The position numbers and the translations under genes were made by a program. Shown in pieces: positions 1 through 6,992 of a DNA stretch of 64,000 nucleotides. Source of the DNA: Methylobacterium sp. J-030 (GTDB taxonomy: Bacteria; Pseudomonadota; Alphaproteobacteria; Rhizobiales; Beijerinckiaceae); NCBI RefSeq assembly GCF_022829545.1, contig NZ_JAKSYM010000403.1, positions 1 to 64,000 of the forward strand. Reading direction: 5' to 3'. A model generated the notes under the pieces. The model made no database searches, was not told the DNA's origin, and saw nothing but the letters and a program-made list of their open reading frames with translations. Position 1 is the stretch's first letter. Each line of letters begins with the position of its first letter.

Positions 1-68
1 CGTGTGTCGGTGGGCAAGTGCGGCGTGATCCGCGCAAACTGCTCGTCCGTCAGCCAGAACTGATCCAT
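1..68 (-). CDS. IS5-family transposase, N-terminal fragment cut by the window edge
   Basis: Reading leftward from an ATG at 68, the 22 visible codons give MDQFWLTDEQFARITPHLPT followed by DT. This matches the usual N-terminus of IS5-family transposases (the DUF4096-type start). A strong ribosome binding site (GGAGGAG) lies just upstream. Only the first residues are inside the window, so it cannot be said whether the element is intact. It lies next to a toxin/immunity cassette, which suggests the accessory DNA at this edge arrived or was rearranged with insertion sequences. The family call is recognition of a short motif; the mobile-element role is inferred from it. Confidence 0.7.
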   Translation of the reverse strand, partial: MDQFWLTDEQFARITPHLPTDT

Positions 69-93
69 CGGCTCCTCCCACGGAAGCCGTGAA

Positions 94-378
94 TCACACC
101 CAAGCCGTCCGCGCCACCATTATGGGTCCGGACGGTAGTTCTGCGCCATCGTAGAAAGCAATATCAGCGGGTGATGACCACCAAATTTTTCGCAATTCTG
201 TATCCGAGATGTCATCCCGCGTGATCGTATCAATAAAAATTCCTAGCTTTTGACGATCGCTCTGGCTTTTCATTGGAGACAAAACTGTGTCAATCATTTC
301 GTCTAAGCTGGACACATCATCTAAAAGATCTTGATAAAATTGCGAAGTGAACTCTCGGAATTCTGCCGGCAACTCCAT
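94..378 (-). CDS. Putative immunity protein, second copy (paralogue of the 601-876 gene)
   Basis: A 94-residue acidic protein with no signal peptide or membrane segment. It aligns along most of its length with the product of the 601-876 gene: both have an EF-x-E/x-F/M-T-x-x-F-x-QD start, a mid D-rich segment and an ISD/FSD-x-E motif before a tryptophan. A ribosome binding site (GGAGGG) sits about 8 bases before the ATG at 378. It follows the toxin gene and the first immunity-like gene on the same strand, after a 222-base AT-rich gap. Genes of this size and order beside polymorphic toxins are usually immunity proteins. The role is inferred from position and not from a known domain. Codon use is AT-richer than the chromosome to the right. 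Confidence 0.6.
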   Translation of the reverse strand: MELPAEFREFTSQFYQDLLDDVSSLDEMIDTVLSPMKSQSDRQKLGIFIDTITRDDISDTELRKIWWSSPADIAFYDGAELPSGPIMVARTAWV

Positions 379-600
379 TTCAGTCGCCCTCCGTCAGAGG
401 ATAAGCCGTTCGAACGAAAAATCCGCGTGGCAAACGAGGCCCGTGCCTCAATTCAGCACCAATACTATAAATATCGCGCATGTAAACAACGCCATTATTT
501 GTGCTTTAATCTTCCCGGCCAGCTTATACGGAACGTATTTTTCAATTTACGACGATATATTCTAGGCGCAATTTGATCAAAATCTGTCTTGCCGGACATT

Positions 601-876
601 TCAAAGATTGTCGCGAATTTTTGCAAGCATTAACCTTAGTGGCTGGGCAGAATAAAACAACCACTGCGCTTTAGATTTATTCCATGCATTTAATATTTCT
701 TCATCGCTAAATTCTTCTCCGACTAAATGGTCTAGATAATTGCGCAGGGATACGCGCTGCTCTTGTGAAAAGGGCCTGATTAAAAATTGGAATACTTCTT
801 TTTCTGTGCCGAATAACCGATCGATGTCTTGGAAGAAGCGCTCAGTCATTTCGTCGAATTCTGGATGAATGGTCAT
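601..876 (-). CDS. Putative immunity protein for the adjacent RNase A-like toxin
   Basis: A 91-residue acidic, probably cytoplasmic protein. The ATG at 876 is preferred over the further upstream in-frame start because GAGGGG stands about 8 bases before it and because it begins one base after the stop codon of the toxin frame, which implies translational coupling. Residues near the N-terminus (PEFDEMTERFFQD) resemble the paralogue at 94-378. In contact-dependent and other polymorphic toxin systems the gene directly downstream of the toxin encodes a protein that binds and neutralises it. The immunity role is inferred from that order. The gene is intact although the toxin gene upstream is interrupted. 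Confidence 0.65.
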   Translation of the reverse strand: MTIHPEFDEMTERFFQDIDRLFGTEKEVFQFLIRPFSQEQRVSLRNYLDHLVGEEFSDEEILNAWNKSKAQWLFYSAQPLRLMLAKIRDNL

Positions 877-877
877 T

Positions 878-1531
878 TTAATCCCCCTCGTTGAAAGGAA
901 AAGCTGATTGTACGCGATAACCTCGAGGTGATCGTGGATCGCGTACGATAAATATAACCACGCCATATGTATTTCTCATATACATAACCTCGTCCTTGGT
1001 ACTGTATGCTTCACGGCCGGTCCGATAGCCAAATCGTGTCGTAAAATATGCGTTGGGTTCATCGCCGCTCGCTACCTCATCGACTTTCCGTGCGTTAATT
1101 TCCAAGGTTCGATTGACGAAATCGTTGGCTGCCTCGAGGGAGTCGAAAGAGCCATCACGATGCAATCCGCCGTGTTCCAACCAGTTTCGCCATCGGCTTT
1201 GCCGCACTCGATCCATCATTTCTTCGTCGGATTTGCCGACGTGCAAATCAATCGTATGACCTCAAAGCTTCTCTTCTTCTTCCAGCAGAACATTGTATTG
1301 ACGGTCGTTTTGATCACTAACGAAGAAAATGCGCGCATCGTCGCCAGCCCCCGGATCGTCACGATTGTCCTCGCTCGTCCACTGGCCTCCATCTGGTTGG
1401 CCAGCAGGTACCCGCGGCTGACCGGGATTGTAGGCTCTGACAATGAGGTTGAGACGAAGAAGCTTCAGCTCCACTTTGAGGGCTGCGAGGTGCCACCTCG
1501 TTCGCCGAATGGCAATTTCATCAAAGAGCAT
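878..1531 (-). pseudogene. RNase A-like polymorphic toxin interrupted by an in-frame TGA
   Basis: One continuous frame runs from an ATG at 1531 to a TAA at 878, broken only by a TGA at 1264-1262. The first part (89 residues) carries the linker motif NPGQPRVPAGQPDGGQW, common in small alphaproteobacterial toxin-like proteins. Directly after the TGA the frame continues G-H-T-I-D-L-H-V-G-K-S and then about 120 residues resembling the bacterial RNase A-like CdiA C-terminal domain, ending in YRVQSAFPF. This family usually has GGHT at the domain start, so a single G-to-T change (GGA to TGA) would explain the break. It could be a decayed gene, a readthrough case, or a fragment restarted at the TTG at 1246. 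Immunity-like genes follow immediately. Confidence 0.6.
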
Positions 1532-1661
1532 GGAGCACCCCGCTGGCTGCGCCCGCTCATACTAGGCAAATTATCCTTTTTGTTAAGAATGTTCGTCTTT
1601 TGTTCCAATGCGAACTTAATGGTTGCCCTGTCGCGTCCTGCTCCGTCAGATCATGCTAACG

Positions 1662-1684
1662 GGGCCGGGCATCGCGCCCGGCCC
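1662..1684 (-). terminator. Hairpin 3' of glnA, probable terminator
   Basis: A perfect 9-bp stem (GGGCCGGGC / GCCCGGCCC) with a 5-base loop lies 10 bases beyond the glnA stop. No T tract follows on the glnA strand, so termination may be weak or need other factors. Confidence 0.5.
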
Positions 1685-1694
1685 ACCCATCACC

Positions 1695-3104
1695 TCACAA
1701 CGAGTAGTACTGCACGAACTCGATCGGGTGTGGGGTCATCTCGTAGCGCAGCACCTCGGTCATCTTCAGCTCGATGAACGAATCGATCTGGTCGTCCGAG
1801 AACACGCCGCCCTCCTTGAGGAAGGCCCGGTCCTTGTCGAGGCTCGCCAGCGCCTCGCGCAAGCTACCGCACACGGTCGGGATCTTCTTCAGCTCCCGCG
1901 GCGGCAACTCGTAGAGGTCCTTGTCCATGGCCGGGCCCGGGTCGATCTTGTTGCGGATGCCGTCGAGGCCGGCCATCAGCAGCGCCGAGAAGGCGAGATA
2001 GGGGTTCGCCATCGGGTCGGGGAAGCGGACCTCGACGCGCTTGGCCTTCGGGCTCTTGGTCCACGGGATGCGGCAGGAGGCCGAGCGGTTGCGGGCCGAG
2101 TAGGCGAGCAGCACCGGCGCCTCGTAGCCCGGCACTAGGCGCTTGTACGAGTTGGTCGACGGGTTGGTGAAGGCGTTAAGTGCCTTGGCGTGCCGGATGA
2201 TGCCGCCGATGTACCAGAGGCATTCCTGAGAGAGGCCAGCATACTTGTCGCCGGCGAAGACCGGCTGGCCGTCCTTCCAGATCGACTGGTGGACGTGCAT
2301 CCCCGAGCCGTTGTCGCCGTAGACGGGCTTCGGCATGAACGTCGCCGACTTGCCGTAGCTCTGCGCGACGTTGTGGATGCAGTACTTGTAGATCTGCATG
2401 TGGTCGGCGAGCAGGGTCAGCGTGTCGAACTTCATGCCGAGCTCGTGCTGGGCCGAGGCCACCTCGTGATGGTGCTTCTCGACCTTCACGCCCATGGACT
2501 GCATGGCGGCCAGCATCTCGCCGCGCATGTCCTGCGCCGAATCCTGCGGCGGGACCGGGAAGTATCCGCCCTTGGTCTGGACCCGGTGGCCGAGGTTGCC
2601 GCCCTCGTAGTCGGTGAAACCGTTCGACGGCAGCTCGGTCGAATCGAGTTCGAAGCCGGTGCGGTAGGGGTCGGCGGCGAACTTCACGTCGTCGAACACG
2701 AAGAACTCGGCCTCGGGGCCGACATAGATCGTGTCGCCGATGCCGGTCTGCTGCAGGTAGGCCTCGGCGCGCTTGGCGGTGCCGCGGGGGTCGCGGCCGT
2801 AGGGCTCGCCGGTGGCCGGCTCCAGCACGTCGCAGACGATCGAGAGCGTCGCGGCGGAGAAGAACGGGTCGAGGGTCGCGGTCGCCGGATCCGGCATCAG
2901 CAGCATGTCGGACTCGTTGATCGCCTTCCAGCCGGCGATTGAGGAGCCGTCGAACATCGTGCCCTCGTCGAAGATCTCCTCGTCGATGAGCGACACGTCG
3001 AACGTGACGTGCTGCCACTTGCCGCGCGGGTCGGTGAACCGGAAGTCCACGTAGCGCACGTCGTTGTCCCGGATCGTCTTCAGCACCTCGGCCGCAGTGG
3101 TCAT
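1695..3104 (-). CDS. glnA: Glutamine synthetase type I
   Basis: Makes glutamine from glutamate, ammonia and ATP in the cytoplasm; family members are dodecamers. The 469-residue length is typical of bacterial GSI. Visible hallmarks are FDGSSIAGW near residue 50, the NGSGMHVHQS ATP/glutamate-binding segment, NRSASCRIP, and the adenylylation loop with Tyr398 in DLYELPPRE, so control by GlnE adenylylation is likely. The ATG at 3104 is chosen because CTGGAGG lies 9 bases before it; the ATG at 3113 would have no spacing from that site. It is divergent from glnII. Its leader holds a 16-bp hairpin followed by TTTTT (separate entry), which suggests leader control in addition to PII/NtrC regulation. 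Confidence 0.97.
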   Translation of the reverse strand: MTTAAEVLKTIRDNDVRYVDFRFTDPRGKWQHVTFDVSLIDEEIFDEGTMFDGSSIAGWKAINESDMLLMPDPATATLDPFFSAATLSIVCDVLEPATGEPYGRDPRGTAKRAEAYLQQTGIGDTIYVGPEAEFFVFDDVKFAADPYRTGFELDSTELPSNGFTDYEGGNLGHRVQTKGGYFPVPPQDSAQDMRGEMLAAMQSMGVKVEKHHHEVASAQHELGMKFDTLTLLADHMQIYKYCIHNVAQSYGKSATFMPKPVYGDNGSGMHVHQSIWKDGQPVFAGDKYAGLSQECLWYIGGIIRHAKALNAFTNPSTNSYKRLVPGYEAPVLLAYSARNRSASCRIPWTKSPKAKRVEVRFPDPMANPYLAFSALLMAGLDGIRNKIDPGPAMDKDLYELPPRELKKIPTVCGSLREALASLDKDRAFLKEGGVFSDDQIDSFIELKMTEVLRYEMTPHPIEFVQYYSL

Positions 3105-3130
3105 CGTGGGCATCCTCCAGGAATCGCTCG

Positions 3131-3180
3131 AAAAACGCGCTGCTGGCGCGCCCGCTCTCAGGCGGGGCGCGCCAGCAGCG
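3131..3180 (-). promoter_or_regulatory. Long hairpin plus T tract in the glnA 5' leader (candidate attenuator)
   Basis: The arms at 3138-3153 and 3165-3180 are perfect 16-bp reverse complements (CGCTGCTGGCGCGCCC) around an 11-base loop. Read on the glnA strand the stem is followed two bases later by TTTTT, the layout of an intrinsic terminator, and the glnA ATG comes about 30 bases further on. It could be a leader attenuator, the terminator of an unseen small leader transcript, or a protein-binding palindrome. The structure is seen in the sequence; the regulatory role is inferred. Confidence 0.55.
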
Positions 3181-3336
3181 GCGCTTGATATCCGTCGCGG
3201 GCGCGCGTTGCCACCCGCAGGGCGCCGGAATCGGCGGGGTGGAGGGACGATCGGGCGTCGACGACATGCCGCTCTCGGATCCGTGATCGCAGAAAACTGC
3301 TGCGGAGGCGGTGATTCAATCGGGTGGCGGCTCTGC

Positions 3337-3352
3337 TGGCACACTCCATGCA
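3337..3352 (+). promoter_or_regulatory. Sigma-54 (-24/-12) promoter for glnII
   Basis: TGGCACACTCCATGCA has the GG of the -24 box and the GC of the -12 box separated by exactly 10 bases, and matches the TGGCAC-N5-TTGCA consensus at all but one position of the -12 box. It lies about 90 bases before the glnII start. Rhizobial glnII genes are known to be NtrC/RpoN dependent, which fits. No clear NtrC site was identified upstream. Confidence 0.7.
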
Positions 3353-3442
3353 CAGGCGGCACCGGCCGTCTGAGAGGCGGCAAGCCGTTCGCGTCGCCCA
3401 GGGGTCCCCGGGTCGCGCATCGATACGGACGAGAGAACCGGA

Positions 3443-4477
3443 ATGACCAAATATAAGCTCGAGTACATATGGCTCGACGGGTACACGCCGACCCCGAATC
3501 TCCGCGGTAAGACGCAGATCAAGGAATTCGACACCTTCCCGACGCTCGAACAGCTCCCGATGTGGGGCTTCGACGGCTCGTCCACGAAGCAGGCCGAGGG
3601 TGGCAGCTCCGACTGCATGCTGAAGCCCGTGCGCCACTTCCCCGATCCGGCTCGCAAGAACGGCGTGCTGGTGATGTGTGAAGTGATGATGCCGGACGGC
3701 ACCACTCCGCACGAGTCCAACAAGCGCGCCACCATTCTGGATGATTCCGGCGCGTGGTTCGGCTTCGAGCAGGAGTACTTCCTGTACAAGGACGGCCGCC
3801 CGCTCGGCTTCCCAGCTGCCGGCTACCCGGCGCCGCAGGGCCCGTACTACACCGGCGTCGGCTACTCGAACGTCGGCGACGTCGCGCGCAAGATCGTCGA
3901 GGAGCACCTCGATCTCTGCCTCGAGGCCGGCATCAACCACGAGGGCATCAACGCCGAGGTGGCCAAGGGCCAGTGGGAATTCCAGATCTTCGGCAAAGGC
4001 TCCAAGAAGGCCGCCGACGAGATGTGGATGGCCCGCTACCTCCTGCAGCGCCTCTGCGAAAAGTACGGCATCGACGTCGAATACCATTGCAAGCCGCTCG
4101 GCGACACCGACTGGAACGGCTCGGGCATGCACTGCAACTTCTCGACCGCGTTCATGCGCGAGCACGGTGGGAAGGCCTATTTCGAGAAGCTCATGGAGGC
4201 GTTCAAGAACGCCCGCGAGGACCACATTGCAGTCTACGGCCCGGACAACCACATGCGGCTGACCGGCAAGCACGAGACCGCCTCGATCCACGAATTCTCG
4301 TACGGCTTGGCCGACCGCGGCGCCTCGATCCGCGTGCCGCACTCCTTCGTCAACAACGGCTACAAAGGCTACCTGGAGGACCGCCGTCCCAACTCGCAGG
4401 GCGACCCCTACCAGATCGCCTCGCAGGTGCTGAAGACGATCGCTTCCGTACCGACCGAGGCCGCTGCAGCCGCGTAG
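3443..4477 (+). CDS. glnII: Glutamine synthetase type II (eukaryotic type)
   Basis: A second glutamine synthetase, of the short eukaryote-like family found in rhizobia and relatives. The protein has 344 residues, the usual GSII length. It shows the N-terminal YIWLDG motif, WGFDGSST near residue 43, the catalytic segment GFEQEYFL, NGSGMHCNFST, and the C-terminal RRPNSQGDPY. It lacks the tyrosine loop of GSI, so adenylylation is not expected; control is likely transcriptional through the sigma-54 promoter upstream. It is divergent from glnA and convergent with the 59-codon gene and glnB. The start MTKYKLEYIW is the family start. A hairpin terminator follows the stop. Confidence 0.97.
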   Translation: MTKYKLEYIWLDGYTPTPNLRGKTQIKEFDTFPTLEQLPMWGFDGSSTKQAEGGSSDCMLKPVRHFPDPARKNGVLVMCEVMMPDGTTPHESNKRATILDDSGAWFGFEQEYFLYKDGRPLGFPAAGYPAPQGPYYTGVGYSNVGDVARKIVEEHLDLCLEAGINHEGINAEVAKGQWEFQIFGKGSKKAADEMWMARYLLQRLCEKYGIDVEYHCKPLGDTDWNGSGMHCNFSTAFMREHGGKAYFEKLMEAFKNAREDHIAVYGPDNHMRLTGKHETASIHEFSYGLADRGASIRVPHSFVNNGYKGYLEDRRPNSQGDPYQIASQVLKTIASVPTEAAAAA

Positions 4478-4506
4478 GACGCGCAGACCACCGACGGATC
4501 AATGGA

Positions 4507-4540
4507 GCCGGGCCCTGCTGGGTCCGGCTTCGCTGTTTCT
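4507..4540 (+). terminator. Intrinsic-type terminator of glnII
   Basis: A 9-bp stem (GCCGGGCCC / GGGTCCGGC, one G-T pair) with a 4-base loop starts 29 bases after the glnII stop and is followed by a T-rich stretch (TTCGCTGTTTCTGT). Confidence 0.7.
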
Positions 4541-4601
4541 GTGTCGAACGGATCTGGACCGACTCCGGAACGATATCGCCGCGGCTCCTCGATCCCGCTA
4601 C

Positions 4602-4781
4602 TCAGGATCGACGGGGGGGCTCGTCTTCGCGGATGGCGGCCTCGTGGTACCATGCGCTGCCCCCGAAATTCGGCACCGGCGCAGGCTTCGGCGCGAGGGC
4701 GGTCCGAGGCGTCGGCCGGGCGCGTCGGAACGCGGACAGATCATAGATCTTGGCGGTCTCGCGCGGGTCCATCACGGCCAT
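4602..4781 (-). CDS. Small unknown protein, 59 residues
   Basis: An ATG at 4781 preceded by a near-perfect AGGAGG ribosome binding site 7 bases away opens 59 codons ending in TGA at 4602. The protein begins MAVMDPRETAKIYDLSAFRR, is proline/arginine rich in the middle, and has an aromatic GGSAWYHEAAI segment near the end. There is no signal peptide, membrane segment or domain that I recognise. It lies between the convergent glnII and glnB genes, on the glnB strand and downstream of it. The ribosome binding site and codon pattern make a real gene likely; the function is unknown. A link to nitrogen control rests on position alone. Confidence 0.6.
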   Translation of the reverse strand: MAVMDPRETAKIYDLSAFRRARPTPRTALAPKPAPVPNFGGSAWYHEAAIREDEPPRRS

Positions 4782-4954
4782 CGCACATCCTCCTGCATCG
4801 GGTCACAGCGGCCGATCGCGTCGACCGTTCCCCGTGCATGTGGGATGCGGATCCCGGCTCACCATGGCGGCATGCGCCGTTGCCGGACATTCGTGCAGAG
4901 CGAAAACTTAGGCAGGACCGACGGATGTTATCGGCTCGCCGGGAGCGGGAAGGA

Positions 4955-5293
4955 TCAGATCGCGTCGGTGCCGGTCTCGCCGGTGCGGATGCGGATCGCC
5001 TCCTCGATAGTCGACACGAAGATCTTGCCGTCGCCGATACGGCCGGTCTGGGCCGACTTGCGGATCGCCTCGACGGCGCCCTCGACCAACGCGTCCGAGA
5101 GCACGATCTCGAGCTTCACCTTCGGCAGGAAGTCGACCACGTATTCGGCGCCGCGATAGAGTTCCGTGTGACCCTTCTGGCGGCCGAAACCCTTCGCCTC
5201 GATCACCGTGATGCCCTGGAGGCCGACCTCCTGGAGCGCCTCCTTCACCTCGTCGAGCTTGAAAGGCTTGATGATCGCTTCGATCTTCTTCAT
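4955..5293 (-). CDS. glnB: Nitrogen regulatory protein PII
   Basis: A small trimeric signal protein that reports glutamine, 2-oxoglutarate and ATP/ADP status to GS adenylylation and the NtrB/NtrC system. The 112-residue product starts MKKIEAIIKPFKLDEVKEAL, carries the T-loop with the uridylylation Tyr51 (YRGAEYVVDFLPK), and ends with the family pattern GDGKIFV...RIRTGE. The ATG at 5293 is fixed by the family start although its ribosome binding site is weak. In many alphaproteobacteria glnB lies directly before glnA; here glnII and a small gene lie between them. Confidence 0.96.
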   Translation of the reverse strand: MKKIEAIIKPFKLDEVKEALQEVGLQGITVIEAKGFGRQKGHTELYRGAEYVVDFLPKVKLEIVLSDALVEGAVEAIRKSAQTGRIGDGKIFVSTIEEAIRIRTGETGTDAI

Positions 5294-5486
5294 GCCGCCC
5301 GGGCCCGCGCTAGGATGTCGGAGGATTCTAACATCCCCATGACGCGTCCGCCACGCCGATTTGAGGGCGCGTCCGGCCAGACTGCTCAATCTCTGTGCTT
5401 CGCCCGCACATCGTGCGAGCGTTTTATGAATTTGTGACGTTTTTTTCAGCACGCCTGATCGGCACGCGGGCAAAGAGGAGGCTACG

Positions 5487-6992
5487 ATGCGGTTGCTGAC
5501 GGTCGCGGCCATGCGAGCAGTCGATGCCGCGGCGATCGCCGGTGGGATGCCGGGCCGCACGCTGATGACGGCGGCCGGAGCCGCGGTGGCGGCCCGAGCT
5601 CGGGCACGGCTGCCGGCGGGCGGTCGCACCCTCGTCCTGTGCGGCCCGGGCAACAATGGCGGCGACGGCTTCGTCGCTGCGCGCCTATTGGCGGAGGATG
5701 GTTATGCGGTCGACGTGCGACTGCTCGGTGATCGCGCGACGCTCGCCGGCGACGCTGCGCTGGCGGCCGAAGCCTGGACCGGGCCGGTCGGACCGGCCTC
5801 GTCCAAGGAGCCGCGCGCTTGCGACCTCGTGATCGATGCCCTGTTCGGGGCGGGTCTTTCGCGCGACCTCGACGGTGAGGCCCGCGCGCTGGTGGAGGCT
5901 GTGAACGCGGATGCGTGCCCTGTCCTTGCCATCGACGTTCCGAGCGGCCTCGACGGCGACACCGGCGCCGTCCGCGGTGCGGCGATCCGGGCGACCGAGA
6001 CCGTGACCTTCGTGACGCTGAAGCCCGGCCATCTCCTGGAGCCGGGGCGAAGCCTGTGTGGCCAGCTGAGCGTGGCGGATATCGGAAGCGGGCCGGCGGC
6101 GTTGGAATCAGGCTTGGCCGTTTGCGGGGCGCCCCTCTACCGGAACGGTCCTGACCTCTGGGCGAGAGGATTTCCCCGGCTCACCAGGGCCAGCCATAAA
6201 TATACCCGCGGCCACGCTCTGGTGCTGTCGGGCCCCGCCACGAAGACCGGCGCCGCGCGGCTCGCCGCCCGGGGTGCGCTGCGAGTCGGGGCGGGCCTCG
6301 TGACGGTCGCCTCGCCGACCGGCGCGCTGGCGGAGAACGCAGCGCACCTCACGGCGATCATGCTGCGCCCCTGCGAGACCGCTGACGACCTCGACGACCT
6401 GCTCACCGATGAGCGCCTGAACGTGGTGCTCGCCGGCCCGGGGCTCGGCACCGGCGAGCCCACGCGGGAGCGCGTCGCGGTGGCGGCCTCAGCGGGACGG
6501 TGCCTCGTCCTCGACGCCGACGCGCTGACGAGCTTTTCCGGGCAGGCGCGGCTCCTCGCCGCGCATCTGGAGGATGGCGCGGCACGGGCCGTGCTCACGC
6601 CGCATGCCGGCGAGTTCGCGCGTCTGTTCGACGGCACGGGGGCGATGGCGGAGGGGGCCGACAAGCTCGCCCGGGCGCGCGCCGCGGCCGCTCTGACCGG
6701 CGCCGTCGTGGTCTACAAGGGTGCCGACACCGTGATCGCCGGCCCGGACGGGCGGGCTGCGATCAACGATCACGGCAGCCCCTATCTGGGCACCGCCGGG
6801 TCGGGCGACGTCTTGGGCGGTCTGATCGCCGGCCTGCTGGCGCAGGGCATGGAGCCCTTCGAGGCCGCCGCCGCCGGGGTCTGGCTCCACGGGGATGCCG
6901 GCCTGCGCCACGGTCCCGGTCTGATCGCCGAGGATATCCCGGAGCTGATGCCCGCGGTGCTCGGTGGCCTCGCCGAAGCGGCGCTTACGTGA
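5487..6992 (+). CDS. nnrD: Bifunctional NAD(P)H-hydrate epimerase / ADP-dependent dehydratase
   Basis: Repairs damaged NADHX and NADPHX. The 501-residue protein fuses the N-terminal epimerase domain (YjeF_N; GPGNNGGDGFVAAR near residue 53, IDVPSGLDGDTG near 150) to the C-terminal carbohydrate-kinase-like dehydratase (LAGPGLGTGE, TPHAGEFARL, and GTAGSGDVLGGLIAGLLAQG with the catalytic Asp). The ribosome binding site AGAGGAGG precedes the ATG. It is divergent from glnB, and its 3' end overlaps the convergent multicopper-oxidase-like gene by 8 bases. Essentially full length. Confidence 0.95.
   Translation: MRLLTVAAMRAVDAAAIAGGMPGRTLMTAAGAAVAARARARLPAGGRTLVLCGPGNNGGDGFVAARLLAEDGYAVDVRLLGDRATLAGDAALAAEAWTGPVGPASSKEPRACDLVIDALFGAGLSRDLDGEARALVEAVNADACPVLAIDVPSGLDGDTGAVRGAAIRATETVTFVTLKPGHLLEPGRSLCGQLSVADIGSGPAALESGLAVCGAPLYRNGPDLWARGFPRLTRASHKYTRGHALVLSGPATKTGAARLAARGALRVGAGLVTVASPTGALAENAAHLTAIMLRPCETADDLDDLLTDERLNVVLAGPGLGTGEPTRERVAVAASAGRCLVLDADALTSFSGQARLLAAHLEDGAARAVLTPHAGEFARLFDGTGAMAEGADKLARARAAAALTGAVVVYKGADTVIAGPDGRAAINDHGSPYLGTAGSGDVLGGLIAGLLAQGMEPFEAAAAGVWLHGDAGLRHGPGLIAEDIPELMPAVLGGLAEAALT

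Noticed and set aside
331..576. Plus-strand open frames at 331-576
   Set aside because: They lie antisense to the immunity-like gene and in AT-rich spacer, have no ribosome binding site and no resemblance to known proteins.
1160..1777. 205-codon plus-strand frame over the toxin gene
   Set aside because: Composition is unprotein-like (Ser/Arg/Ala rich at the end) and it is the antisense shadow of the toxin and the glnA 3' end.
1695..3383. Longer glnA reading frame starting at 3383
   Set aside because: The extra 93 residues are encoded by the leader hairpin region, have no ribosome binding site and are absent from the GSI family.
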